Source: Duganella qianjiadongensis
GTDB lineage: Bacteria > Pseudomonadota > Gammaproteobacteria > Burkholderiales > Burkholderiaceae_D
DNA length: 59,709 bases
Assembly: GCF_009857915.1 (NCBI RefSeq)
Contig: NZ_WWCM01000024.1
Coordinates: 1-59,709, forward strand
Reading direction: 5' to 3'
This document shows positions 27,844 to 36,300 of this stretch, piece after piece. The notes under the pieces were generated by a model, which was given only the letters and a program-made list of their open reading frames with translations, searched no databases and had not been told where the DNA came from. Every line of letters starts with the position of its first letter. Positions within the stretch are counted from its first letter, which is position 1. A program made the position numbers and the translations under genes.

Positions 27844-29708
27844 GCTGCGCCGGATGCTCCCGAACGGACATCGAATTCCACCTTCCAGCGCTGGCCATCG
27901 CTGGCCACGGCCAGCAGCTCCAGCGTGCCCGATTCGGTGGCCATGGCATGCAGGCGTACCTGCACCACTTCGCCAGCCTGACGGCCTTCGGGCGACAGAT
28001 CGGCCTGAATCTCGTTTAGCTCCAGCAGCTGGTCAGGGCCCCAGAAGTCCAGCAGATCGCCGATCTGGTCCTGCCGGCGCACGGAGGAGCCGAAGAAGCG
28101 GAATTGCACCGGCTCGCCCACCACCAGACCGAATTCCTGCTGCGGCAGTTCCACCTCGCTGCCTTCTTCCATGCCGAACGGCGCCACGCACAGCGCCTGT
28201 ATTGGCGGTTCCATGCCGGGGATGGCCGGCATCGACGATTCGATGGCAACGTAGTAGGAGCGCGCCGTGCCGCCACGGATGCGCACCCCGGCACCGCGCC
28301 GCACATAGCTGTAGTAGGCGGCGCCGCGTGCTACTGCCAGATCGAGGTCGGCGCCGGCCAGCATGCGGGCCGGTTCGGCGCCTTCCATGTAGAGCCAGTC
28401 GTTGATGGTGGCCATGACGCGCTGGGCCAGCAGTTCGGACTTGAACACGCCACCGTTAAACAGCACGGCGGTAGGATGCAGGAAGCTGGCGTCGGCAGGC
28501 TGTTTGCCCGCATAGCCTTGCAGCTCGCTGGTTGCGCCCAGCTGGCGCGCGAGGAAGGCGGCCAGATGGCGGGTGATGCCGGCATCCTGCGCATAGGGCA
28601 GACCAAGCTGGGTCAGGCCGGCGCGCGTACGCACGGCCGGACGGGCCGATGCTTCTACCTGCGGGAAGAAGCCGTCGAGGATGAAGGTGGTGACTTCGGC
28701 GCGGGTCAGCTCGGTGCGGATAGAACCGCCGATCAGCTTGGAGCCACGGCTAGGCACGACGATAGGGTAGCTTTCCACGCTGGCATCGGCCAGCAGCTTT
28801 TCCTTGGCGCTGCGGCAGCCATAGGTCAGGGCGCGCATCTGCCAGGCATCGAGCTGGGTGCCGCTGGCGGCCAGCTTGCGCGCCACCAGATGGGCCAGCG
28901 CCAGATCCATATTGTCGCCACCGAGCAGTATGTGGTCGCCCACGGCGATGCGGTGCGGTTCCAGCACGCCATCGCGTTCCAGCACGGCGATCAGCGAAAA
29001 GTCGCTGGTGCCGCCGCCCACGTCCACCACGAGGATGATGTCGCCCGGTTTGACTTCCTTGCGCCAGCGGCCTTCGCTGCCCTGTATCCAGCTGTACAGC
29101 GCGGCCTGCGGTTCTTCCAGCAGGGTGAGGTTGGTGTAGCCGGCGGCGCGGGCTGCATCGGCCGTCAGCTCGCGTGCGCCCGGATCGAACGATGCAGGTA
29201 TCGTCACGGTGACAGCCTGTTCGCCAAATGGCGCTTCCGGGTGGGCCTGTTCCCAGGCCTGACGCAGGTGCGACAGGTAGCGGGTGGAAGCTTCCAGCGG
29301 CGAGACGCGCTGCACTTCTTCCGGCGCGTCGGCCGGCAGGATGGCGGCACGGCGGTCCACGCCCGCGTGGCACAGCCAGCTCTTGGCGCTGGAAACCAGA
29401 CGGATAGGCGTGGTGGCGCCACGGCTGCGCGCCATTTCACCGGCCACGCTATTTTGTTCATGGGCCGGTGCGGCCCACGGCAGCGTGGTGTCGCCGGCAG
29501 CCAGTTCATCGGCGTGCGGCAGATACAGGAAGGAGGGCAGCAGCGGCAGTTCTTCCACCGTACCCGGTGCCGTCACCTGCGGGATAGCCAGCACGGATTG
29601 CCGGGTCTTTTCGCCTTCGCTGGCCTGCAGGTCAACGTAGGACAGCGCGCTATGCGTGGTGCCGAGGTCGATGCCGATGGCGTAGCGGGCCTTGTTCATC
29701 TCGCTCAT
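27840..29708 (-). CDS. Hsp70-family protein (622 aa), partner of the larger paralogue
   Basis: A DnaK-like ATPase with YAIGIDLGTTHSALSYV, LVSSAKSWLCHAGVDRRAAI, VTIPASFDPGARELT, LLEEPQAALYSWI, VVDVGGGTSDFSLI and LFNGGVFKSELLAQRVM. It then has a beta-rich C-terminal region (EEGSEVELPQQEFGLVVGEP) aligning in order with the same part of the larger protein but ending there. The two proteins are clear paralogues: the same SAKSWL motif and the same IRLV/VVAS context. It overlaps both neighbours by 4 bases, so DUF2760, this protein and the 961-residue protein should be made in fixed ratio. Confidence 0.88.
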   Translation of the reverse strand: MSEMNKARYAIGIDLGTTHSALSYVDLQASEGEKTRQSVLAIPQVTAPGTVEELPLLPSFLYLPHADELAAGDTTLPWAAPAHEQNSVAGEMARSRGATTPIRLVSSAKSWLCHAGVDRRAAILPADAPEEVQRVSPLEASTRYLSHLRQAWEQAHPEAPFGEQAVTVTIPASFDPGARELTADAARAAGYTNLTLLEEPQAALYSWIQGSEGRWRKEVKPGDIILVVDVGGGTSDFSLIAVLERDGVLEPHRIAVGDHILLGGDNMDLALAHLVARKLAASGTQLDAWQMRALTYGCRSAKEKLLADASVESYPIVVPSRGSKLIGGSIRTELTRAEVTTFILDGFFPQVEASARPAVRTRAGLTQLGLPYAQDAGITRHLAAFLARQLGATSELQGYAGKQPADASFLHPTAVLFNGGVFKSELLAQRVMATINDWLYMEGAEPARMLAGADLDLAVARGAAYYSYVRRGAGVRIRGGTARSYYVAIESSMPAIPGMEPPIQALCVAPFGMEEGSEVELPQQEFGLVVGEPVQFRFFGSSVRRQDQIGDLLDFWGPDQLLELNEIQADLSPEGRQAGEVVQVRLHAMATESGTLELLAVASDGQRWKVEFDVRSGASGAA

Positions 29709-30304
29709 AACTCCACCTCGGCCGGTGCCAGGATGCTGGCGTCATGGGCTTCGGCCAGCTTGGGCAGACGCACGCTGGTGGCGCGCCAGCCGCGGTGGCT
29801 GAGGGCGCCGCGGAACGGTGCGCTGCCAACCACGTTGCCGGTCAGGCGTACGGTGGCGGCGTCGAAGCCGGCTTCCAGCACGATGCGGCTGCCTTCGGAT
29901 TCGCTACGTACCGGCTCTATGCTGAAGTGCTCGCGCAGGACTTTGTTACAGCCTTCATGTACCACGCGGGCAGCGGCGCCGATGTCGGCGTCGGAGTAGG
30001 CGGCCAGATTTTCCTGCGTGAAGTCGATCAGGCGGGCTTCGCGCTGCAACAGTGTCAGCAGCTGCAGGGCGGCGTCTGGCGTGGTTTCGCGCAACACGAT
30101 AGGGGCTGGGGCAGGCACAGGCGCTGGTGCAGGTGCTGGGGCGGAAACAGGGGCCGTTACTGGTACAGAAACGGGTACAGAAACGGGGGCGCGGTCGATA
30201 TCGCGCAGGCGGGCCGCGTAGTCAGCATCGGACAGGGCACGGAAAAAGGCGCCGATAGCGATGGAAATCCGGCTGGCGAAGGACGGCTGGGCTTGAGTGT
30301 TCAT
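29705..30304 (-). CDS. DUF2760 family protein, first gene of the Hsp70 pair operon
   Basis: About 199 residues from ATG 30304. It begins with a helical segment (ISIAIGAFFRALSDADYAAR), then a low-complexity Pro/Val/Ala linker, then the conserved DUF2760 core: ALQLLTLLQREARLIDFTQE, NLAAYSDADIGAAARVVHEG, CNKVLREHFSIEPV and GALSHRGWRATSVRLPKL. Function is unknown. The family is regularly encoded before two Hsp70 proteins, as here, so it is probably a cochaperone or client adaptor; that is inference. No signal peptide; cytoplasmic. Confidence 0.82.
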   Translation of the reverse strand: MNTQAQPSFASRISIAIGAFFRALSDADYAARLRDIDRAPVSVPVSVPVTAPVSAPAPAPAPVPAPAPIVLRETTPDAALQLLTLLQREARLIDFTQENLAAYSDADIGAAARVVHEGCNKVLREHFSIEPVRSESEGSRIVLEAGFDAATVRLTGNVVGSAPFRGALSHRGWRATSVRLPKLAEAHDASILAPAEVEL

Positions 30305-30465
30305 GATTGGGCTCACATAGGTAATCTTGCGTGGGGGCGCGCGGTGCGCTGGGATCAACCTTACCCCCGGAGGCCAGCATGATACCAGCTTGGCTCTGGC
30401 CTCCCAAGAAGGCGGGCGCGCACGCTTGATTTTTCACTTGATGTAGCCGGTCCATACGCCTAAAA

Positions 30466-30485
30466 TACTGTATAAATTCACAGTA
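30466..30485. promoter_or_regulatory. LexA (SOS) box upstream of the PA0069-type radical SAM gene
   Basis: TACTGTATAAATTCACAGTA fits the gamma/beta-proteobacterial LexA operator (CTGT-N8-ACAG with flanking TA and TA). It lies 68 bases before the rightward start codon at 30554 and 162 bases before the leftward DUF2760 start. In Pseudomonas aeruginosa PA0069 belongs to the LexA regulon, so a matching operator here strongly supports SOS control of this gene. Confidence 0.88.
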
Positions 30486-30553
30486 TTTAATTGAAGTCTG
30501 CTTGCCGTTTTCTGTTTTCCGTTTAACGCTTACATCACTGCATAAGCTACGCC

Positions 30554-31714
30554 ATGTCCCACGATGAAAATAACCAGTCGCAGGTGATGCTGCCTCCGCC
30601 TACGCTCAAGGGGCGGAAGGGGCGGGGCGCCGTAACGAATCTGCAAGGCCGCTTCGAGCGGCAGTTGCGCGAATCGTATGATGATGGCTGGGAGCAGGAA
30701 GACGATGGTGTAGCTGCGCCAGCATGGAAAACGCAGGTGACGGATGAGTACTGCAAATCTATCCTGAGCCGCAATGTGTCGCCGGACCTGCCGTTCAGTG
30801 TTTCGCTGAATCCTTACCGTGGCTGCGAACATGGCTGTATCTATTGTTATGCCCGGCCTACCCACAGTTATCTTGGTCTATCACCCGGCATGGATTTCGA
30901 GAGCAAGATATTCGCCAAGGTGAATGCGCCGGAGATGCTGCGGCGTGAACTGGCCAAACCCGGCTATGAACCGCAGTCGATAGCGCTGGGCGTGAATACG
31001 GATGCTTACCAACCATGCGAGCGGGAGCGCAAACTGACGCGGCGGGTGCTGGAAGTGCTGCAGGAATGCCAGCATCCGGTTGGACTGATTACCAAATCGG
31101 CCCTGATCGAGCGCGATATCGATATTCTGGCGCCCATGGCGGCCAGACAGCAGGCGGCCGTGGCCATTACGCTCACCACGCTAGACCCCGCGCTGGCCCG
31201 TACGCTGGAACCACGTGCTGCGGCACCAGCCCGGCGCTTGCGCACTATCCGCACGCTGACCGAGGCGGGCATACCGGTCGCGGTCAGTATAGCGCCCATC
31301 ATCCCGTTTGTGACGGAGCCGGAAATCGAGCAGCTACTGGAGGCGGTGCGCGCGGCAGGGGCACTGAGTGCGCACTACACGGTGCTGCGTCTGCCGTGGG
31401 AAGTAGCGCCCTTGTTCCAGCAGTGGCTGCAAGCGCATTTCCCTGATCGAGCCCAGCGAGTGATGAACCGTGTGCGCGATCTGCGCGGCGGCAAGGATTA
31501 CGACAGCAACTTTTGCGCGCGCATGCGGGGCGAGGGCGTATGGGCAGACATGATACGGCAGCGTTTCAAGATCGCCAGCGCAAGGCTGGGGCTGGGCGGG
31601 CACAGTAGCCGGTTTCACGCCATGGACACTAGCCAGTTCACGCGGCCTCTGGTGGTGCAGCCTTTAGGTGCGCGAGCGCGGTCTGCGGATACGGGGCAAC
31701 TCGATCTGTTCTAG
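30554..31714 (+). CDS. PA0069-family radical SAM protein
   Basis: A 386-residue radical SAM enzyme. The cluster-binding motif is in NPYRGCEHGCIYCYARPTH (Cx3CxxC), about residue 98, followed by ALGVNTDAYQPCERERKLTR, HPVGLITKSALIERDIDIL, IPVAVSIAPIIPFVTEPEIE and a C-terminal DYDSNFCARMRGEGVWADMI. This order matches the PA0069/Rv2578c family, related in design to spore photoproduct lyase; substrate unknown. The LexA box upstream suggests a function in DNA damage. It stands alone, divergent from the Hsp70 operon and convergent with chaC. Confidence 0.92.
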   Translation: MSHDENNQSQVMLPPPTLKGRKGRGAVTNLQGRFERQLRESYDDGWEQEDDGVAAPAWKTQVTDEYCKSILSRNVSPDLPFSVSLNPYRGCEHGCIYCYARPTHSYLGLSPGMDFESKIFAKVNAPEMLRRELAKPGYEPQSIALGVNTDAYQPCERERKLTRRVLEVLQECQHPVGLITKSALIERDIDILAPMAARQQAAVAITLTTLDPALARTLEPRAAAPARRLRTIRTLTEAGIPVAVSIAPIIPFVTEPEIEQLLEAVRAAGALSAHYTVLRLPWEVAPLFQQWLQAHFPDRAQRVMNRVRDLRGGKDYDSNFCARMRGEGVWADMIRQRFKIASARLGLGGHSSRFHAMDTSQFTRPLVVQPLGARARSADTGQLDLF

Positions 31715-31736
31715 GTCTAGCGGGGTAGGCGTGGCA

Positions 31737-31761
31737 GCGCAAACGGGGCTGGCGTTTGCGC
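31737..31761. terminator. Hairpin between convergent genes, terminator-like without T-run
   Basis: GCGCAAACG (31737-31745) pairs perfectly with CGTTTGCGC (31753-31761) around a 7-base loop, between the radical SAM gene (ends 31714) and chaC (ends 31768). The palindrome could act on transcripts from both sides. No U-tract follows in either direction, so it may be a processing or stability element rather than an intrinsic terminator. Confidence 0.5.
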
Positions 31762-31767
31762 CATGGC

Positions 31768-32340
31768 TCATCCAGCTTTACTAAAGTCGGCCAGATGCTG
31801 TTCTATGGCGAACACATGAGGATCGCTCTGGCCCATGTCGCGCAGGGCGTGGGCCAGCAGGTTCAGATAGTCGGCATTGGGGCCGCTGGGGCCGGCCGAG
31901 CCTGCAATGTGGCGGGCGATTTCCTGTTCGCTGGCGGCGCCGAGGTAGGCAGCGTTATCGGGCATGGCGATATACACCAGCCCTTGTGCGCTGTGGCCAT
32001 CGGCAAAGGTGATGGCCGTGGCAAGGCGCAGATAGCCGTTTTTTTCGCGGTGGTCGAGGTGGGCAAAGACTTCCGGCGTAATCAGATAGGCCATACCGTG
32101 GCAGATGGCGCCCGCATGTTCTATCAGCGTCACCACACGTCCCGGTGCCTCCGGCGTGCCACGGTGGTCATGCGAGCCTTGCCAGAAACGCCGCGTCCAG
32201 CCGCTAATGCTGGCGGGGCGCCGTTCCAGATAGGGGAAGTCGGCCTTGTAGATGAGGGAGCCGTAGCCGAACAGCCAGACACTGTGGTGACCGTCGAAGT
32301 CGTCCATCTGCTGGTTGATGGCGATAGTGTTTGCAGTCAT
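31768..32340 (-). CDS. chaC: Glutathione-specific gamma-glutamylcyclotransferase ChaC
   Basis: About 190 residues. The substrate loop WLFGYGSLIYKADFPYLERR and the segment GWTRRFWQGSHDHRGTP are diagnostic of ChaC; LDHREKNGYLR carries the presumed catalytic Glu. ChaC splits glutathione to 5-oxoproline and Cys-Gly in the cytoplasm. ATG 32340 lies 7 bases after the stop of the lysR gene, so the two are probably co-transcribed. The longer in-frame extension overlaps lysR and is not ChaC-like. Confidence 0.9.
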   Translation of the reverse strand: MTANTIAINQQMDDFDGHHSVWLFGYGSLIYKADFPYLERRPASISGWTRRFWQGSHDHRGTPEAPGRVVTLIEHAGAICHGMAYLITPEVFAHLDHREKNGYLRLATAITFADGHSAQGLVYIAMPDNAAYLGAASEQEIARHIAGSAGPSGPNADYLNLLAHALRDMGQSDPHVFAIEQHLADFSKAG

Positions 32341-32347
32341 GTCGATT

Positions 32348-33262
32348 TCAGCCTTGCGGCACATTCCATTCATGGGCGGCGGCGAACTCCTGCAGGAAGC
32401 TGACAAAACTCTCGGCAGCAGGCGACAGCGCCCGGGCGTTACGGGTGTAGACGAAGAAGCGGCGCGTCAGCGCAGGCGATTCCAGCGTGCGCATGCGCAG
32501 GCCATACAGCTGCACCATCTTTTCTGCATACGGCAGGCAGACGGTAATGCCCAGCCGCGCGTGCACCATGGCTAGCGCCGTCGTCATGAACGTCACTTCA
32601 TTGTAGGGCGTGATGGACTGTTCGCGGAAGGAAGCGTGCATGTCGCGCAACAGCCGCTCCGTAAACTGACCCTGTAGCGAGATCATCGGGTAGTCGATCA
32701 CGTCGGTCCAGGTGATGCGTTCCAGCAGGTCGAGCGGGTGGTCGGGCGGGAATACCACGACAAACGGCATTTCGAATAGCTGCTGGGCTTCGATTTCCGT
32801 GGCCGCGTCGCGCTCGGGGCCGATGCCGAAGTCGGTTTCGCCGCTGAATACCCGCGCCGCCACCTGTTCCACCGGACTGTCGGCCAGCAGCACCTGTACG
32901 TCAGGGTAGCGCGCGCGGTAGGCAGCGATCACTTCCGGTAGTAGAGTACAGGACAGCATCTGCGGCGCAGCGATCCGCACCGAGCCCTGTTTGAGCGCGC
33001 GCCGCTTGGCAATGTCGCCCATGGCACGGTCCAGATCCTGCAGGATTTTGTCGAACAGGGGCGTCAGTTCCCGGCCCAGTTCCGACAGCTGTGCTTTGCG
33101 GGTAGTGCGTTCGACCACCCGCACGCCCAGCAGCTGTTCCAGTTCCTTGATCTGGCCGCTGAGCGCCGACTGGGTCACGTTCAGGTGCTCGGCGGCCAGC
33201 GTGAAGCTGCCCGTCTTGGCAACGGCGACGAGGGCGCGCATCTGGCGTAAATTGGGATTCAT
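32348..33262 (-). CDS. LysR-family transcriptional regulator of the divergent catabolic operon
   Basis: About 304 residues from ATG 33262. The winged helix-turn-helix is classical: MRALVAVAKTGSFTLAAEHL, NVTQSALSGQIKELEQLLGV and RVVERTTRKAQLSELG. The effector domain (about 90-290) follows, with VLLADSPVEQVAARVFSGET. It is divergent from the VOC/FAH/transporter/isomerase operon, the standard layout for an LTTR activator of an aromatic-type pathway. An ATAC-N5-GTAT dyad lies between them. An earlier in-frame start at 33349 would run through the operator region and is unlikely. Confidence 0.93.
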   Translation of the reverse strand: MNPNLRQMRALVAVAKTGSFTLAAEHLNVTQSALSGQIKELEQLLGVRVVERTTRKAQLSELGRELTPLFDKILQDLDRAMGDIAKRRALKQGSVRIAAPQMLSCTLLPEVIAAYRARYPDVQVLLADSPVEQVAARVFSGETDFGIGPERDAATEIEAQQLFEMPFVVVFPPDHPLDLLERITWTDVIDYPMISLQGQFTERLLRDMHASFREQSITPYNEVTFMTTALAMVHARLGITVCLPYAEKMVQLYGLRMRTLESPALTRRFFVYTRNARALSPAAESFVSFLQEFAAAHEWNVPQG

Positions 33263-33289
33263 CGGAAAATCTGATAAATAAGGTGAAAA

Positions 33290-33302
33290 ATACTGTTTGT
33301 AT
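33290..33302. promoter_or_regulatory. Probable LysR-type regulator site (ATAC-N5-GTAT)
   Basis: ATACTGTTTGTAT in the 89-base divergent gap between lysR (start 33262) and the VOC gene (start 33352). The arms ATAC and GTAT match the usual LTTR half-sites (T-N11-A rule). The surrounding gap is AT-rich, as expected for divergent promoters. Confidence 0.5.
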
Positions 33303-33351
33303 GATATCTGAAATTGGCTTTTAATGGCGCATGTCCTAGTTGGAGGCAATC

Positions 33352-33888
33352 ATGAAAATCAAGCAAGTACACCACGTCGCCTATCGCTGCATCGACGCCA
33401 AACAGACTGTCGAGTGGTATGGCAAACACCTCAATATGAATTTCGTTCTGGCCATCGCCGAGAACGAAGTTCCGTCCACCAAGGCACCGGACCCGTATAT
33501 GCACGTGTTCCTCGATGCCGGCAATGGCAATATTCTGGCCTTCTTCGAGCTGCCCACCCAGCCGCCCATGGACCGCGACCGCAATACCCCGAACTGGGTG
33601 CAGCATCTGGCGCTGGAAGTGGAATCGATGGACGAGCTGCTGGCTGCCAAAGAGCGTCTGGTGGCTGCCGGTATCGATGTGATCGGCCCGGTCAATCACA
33701 CCATCTTCAAGTCGATCTACTTCTTCGACCCTAACGGCCACCGGCTGGAACTGGCGGCCAATACGGGCACGCCGGAAATGATGGAACGCCTCGACGCCGT
33801 CAAATGGGAAATGCTGGAAGAATGGGCTCAGACCCGTAAAGCACCGAAACACGCCGCGTGGATGCACGCACCGGAGGCCAAGGAATGA
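33352..33888 (+). CDS. Single-domain VOC-family protein, probable dioxygenase of an aromatic-type pathway
   Basis: A 178-residue vicinal-oxygen-chelate protein. Candidate metal ligands are His7/His8 in KQVHHVAYRC, His in NWVQHLALEVESMDEL and Glu in FFDPNGHRLELAAN, the usual His-His-Glu order of this superfamily. A C-terminal helix (MMERLDAVKWEMLEEWAQTR) is extra. The gene opens an operon with a fumarylacetoacetase-like hydrolase, a transporter and maleylacetoacetate isomerase, so it may be the ring-opening step that the cluster otherwise lacks; substrate unknown. GGAGG lies 5 bases before ATG 33352. The stop overlaps the next ATG. Confidence 0.82.
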   Translation: MKIKQVHHVAYRCIDAKQTVEWYGKHLNMNFVLAIAENEVPSTKAPDPYMHVFLDAGNGNILAFFELPTQPPMDRDRNTPNWVQHLALEVESMDELLAAKERLVAAGIDVIGPVNHTIFKSIYFFDPNGHRLELAANTGTPEMMERLDAVKWEMLEEWAQTRKAPKHAAWMHAPEAKE

Positions 33889-34904
33889 AACTCGCAACAC
33901 TGAAAGACGGCAGCCGCGATGGCCGCCTGGTCGTGGTGAGCCGCGATCTGTCGCGCTACCAGCACGTACCGAAAATCGCCGCCACCATGCAGCACGCGCT
34001 CGATAACTGGGATCTGGTGGCGCCGCGGCTGGAGCAGGTGTATGCCGCGCTGAACGCCGGTGAGTTGCTGGACACCCAGCCATTCGACCAGAGCTTCTGC
34101 CACTCGCCGCTGCCACGCGCCTACCAGTGGGCTGATGGTTCGGCCTACATCAATCACGTCGAACTGGTACGCAAGGCCCGCAATGCGGAAGTGCCGGCGT
34201 CGTTCTACACCGACCCGCTGATGTATCAGGGCGGCTCGGACAGTTTCGTCGGTCCGCGCGATCCCGTGTATGCGCTGTCGGAAGAGTGGGGCATCGATCT
34301 GGAAGCCGAAGTGGCCGTCATTACGGGCGATGTGCGCATGGGCGCCAGCGTTGCCGATTGCGCGCAATCGATCCGTCTGGTGATGCTGGTGAACGATGTC
34401 TCGCTGCGTAACCTGATCCCTAACGAACTGGCCAAGGGCTTCGGCTTTTTCCAGTCCAAGCCGGCCAGCGCGTTCTCGCCCGTTGCCGTAACGCCCGATG
34501 AACTGGGCGCCCACTGGGCCGACAGCAAAGTGCATCTGCCGCTGCTGGTGGAGCTCAACCACCAGCCGTTCGGTAAGCCCAATGCAGGCGAAGACATGAC
34601 CTTCAATTTCGCCCAGCTGGTAGCGCACGCCGCCACCACGCGCGAGCTGGTGGCTGGTACCATCATCGGTTCCGGCACTGTCTCGAACAAGCAGGGCAGT
34701 CTGCACGGCTCCAGCATCGCCAACGGCGGCGTGGGCTACTGCTGTCTGGCCGAAGTGCGCATGTACGAGACCATCGAAACGGGCAAGCCGCAAACCAGCT
34801 ATCTGCATTTCGGCGATACCGTGCGCATCGAAATGCACGACGGCGAGGGCTGCAGCATATTCGGTGCGATCGAACAGACCATTACCCATTATTCGGAACG
34901 CTGA
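33885..34904 (+). CDS. Fumarylacetoacetate hydrolase (FAH) family protein
   Basis: A 339-residue protein of FAH fold. The metal-binding acids lie in EWGIDLEAEVAVITGDVRMG and VMLVNDVSLRNLIPNE, followed by GFGFFQSKPASAFSPVAVTP and the typical GTIIGSGTVSNK. Members cleave C-C bonds in beta-dicarbonyl acids such as fumarylacetoacetate or fumarylpyruvate. ATG 33885 overlaps the VOC stop by ATGA, indicating tight co-expression. With the isomerase at 36301 it forms the two last steps of a homogentisate- or gentisate-like route, but neither homogentisate nor gentisate dioxygenase is in the window. Confidence 0.88.
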   Translation: MKLATLKDGSRDGRLVVVSRDLSRYQHVPKIAATMQHALDNWDLVAPRLEQVYAALNAGELLDTQPFDQSFCHSPLPRAYQWADGSAYINHVELVRKARNAEVPASFYTDPLMYQGGSDSFVGPRDPVYALSEEWGIDLEAEVAVITGDVRMGASVADCAQSIRLVMLVNDVSLRNLIPNELAKGFGFFQSKPASAFSPVAVTPDELGAHWADSKVHLPLLVELNHQPFGKPNAGEDMTFNFAQLVAHAATTRELVAGTIIGSGTVSNKQGSLHGSSIANGGVGYCCLAEVRMYETIETGKPQTSYLHFGDTVRIEMHDGEGCSIFGAIEQTITHYSER

Positions 34905-34954
34905 TCGTCCGGAAAGCTAACCAGCGTACCTCACGTAGAAAGGCAGCGCAGCAG

Positions 34955-36274
34955 ATGCAGCATGCACCCGTTGATATTGCAGCACTGGTCGAACGGAATC
35001 CCATCAGCCGGTTCCAGCTAGGCGTGTTTCTGCTGTGCGGCCTGTGCATTCTGATGGATGGCTTTGACGTGCAGGCCATGGGTTATGTGGCGCCCGCCAT
35101 CATTCAGGAGTGGCATGTCAGCAGAGCCAGTCTGGGGCCGGTGTTCGGCGCCGGCCTGTTCGGCATGCTGGCCGGCTCGCTGCTATTTAGCGTACTGGCC
35201 GATAAGCTGGGCCGCCGTCCTGTACTGATAGGCGCAACGCTGTTCTTCTCCGTGTGCATGCTGCTCACGCCTTCCTGCAGCACGCTGGAGCAGTTGCAGT
35301 GGCTGCGCTTTATCACCGGCATCGGGCTAGGCGCCATCATGCCGAACGTGATGGCACTGGCGGGCGAATACAGTCCGCGCCGCCGCCGTGTCACGCTGAT
35401 GATGCTGGTTTCATGCGGCTTTACGGTAGGCGCCGTGGTAGGCGGGCTGGTTGCCGCGGCAGTCATGCCGCTGTATGGCTGGCATGCCGTGTTCTACATC
35501 GGCGGCGCGCTGCCTTTGCTGATCGGCCTGCTGATGCTGTGGATGCTGCCGGAATCCATGCAGTTCGTCATCCTGAGCGGCAAGCGCATCGAGCGTGTAG
35601 CGCAGTGGCTGCGCCGCATCGATCCCGCTTTTACGCCGCAGCACGGGCAGGGCTATCAGGTGCAGGAGCAGGGCGGGCAGCGTGGTTCTGTCGCCGCCCT
35701 GTTCAAAGCCGGGCGGGCCCGCACCACGCTGCTGCTCTGGCTGGTGAACTTCCTCAATCTGCTCAATCTCTATTTCCTGTCCAACTGGCTGCCGACTATC
35801 CTCAAAGACGCCGGCCTGTCCACCAGCACAGCGGTGCTGGCAGGTACCATCCTGCCGGTGGGGGGCACCATCGGTACGCTGGCCATGGGGCAGCTCATCG
35901 ACCGCTCCGGCTTCCGCCGCGTGCTGATCCCCAGCTTCCTGGTCGCCGCGGTAGCCATCGCGCTGATCGGCCAGTCGCAGCAGCTGCTGGCGCTGCTGTG
36001 CGCGGCCATTCTCGTGGCCGGGTTCTGCGTTGTGGGCGGCCAGCCGGCCGTGAATGCACTGGCAGCGAACTACTATCCCACCACCCTGCGTTCCACCGGC
36101 ATAGGCTGGAGTCTGGGCGTCGGGCGTATCGGCTCGATTATCGGGCCGCTGCTCGGCGGCGAACTGCTGCGTATGAACTGGCCCAACAGCACCATCTTCC
36201 TGATCGCGGCCGTGCCTGCGCTGCTCTCGGCTCTGATGCTATGGCTGATGGCGACGCCCGCAGGGCAGGACTGA
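34955..36274 (+). CDS. MFS transporter, aromatic acid:H+ symporter (AAHS) family
   Basis: A 439-residue inner-membrane protein with about 12 helices. The AAHS signature GLCILMDGFDVQAMGYVAPA is in helix 1; the MFS loop motif SVLADKLGRRPVLIGA lies between helices 2 and 3, and its relative MGQLIDRSGFRRVLI is in the second half. Relatives (PcaK, BenK, GenK, MhpT) take up benzoates, hydroxybenzoates or gentisate by proton symport. It lies inside the VOC-FAH-isomerase operon, so it likely imports that pathway's starting compound. Confidence 0.92.
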   Translation: MQHAPVDIAALVERNPISRFQLGVFLLCGLCILMDGFDVQAMGYVAPAIIQEWHVSRASLGPVFGAGLFGMLAGSLLFSVLADKLGRRPVLIGATLFFSVCMLLTPSCSTLEQLQWLRFITGIGLGAIMPNVMALAGEYSPRRRRVTLMMLVSCGFTVGAVVGGLVAAAVMPLYGWHAVFYIGGALPLLIGLLMLWMLPESMQFVILSGKRIERVAQWLRRIDPAFTPQHGQGYQVQEQGGQRGSVAALFKAGRARTTLLLWLVNFLNLLNLYFLSNWLPTILKDAGLSTSTAVLAGTILPVGGTIGTLAMGQLIDRSGFRRVLIPSFLVAAVAIALIGQSQQLLALLCAAILVAGFCVVGGQPAVNALAANYYPTTLRSTGIGWSLGVGRIGSIIGPLLGGELLRMNWPNSTIFLIAAVPALLSALMLWLMATPAGQD

Positions 36275-36300
36275 AACAACTGATATCACCCGGGTTAATC

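Noticed and set aside
28104..29999. 631-codon open frame opposite the Hsp70 and DUF2760 genes
   Set aside because: It lies wholly antisense to clear Hsp70 coding sequence; the translation is His/Gly/Gln-rich without domains, a known artefact of GC-rich codon use.
35254..36300. Long upstream extension of the isomerase frame
   Set aside because: It is the alternative frame of the AAHS transporter gene; the isomerase family sequence begins exactly at ATG 36301.
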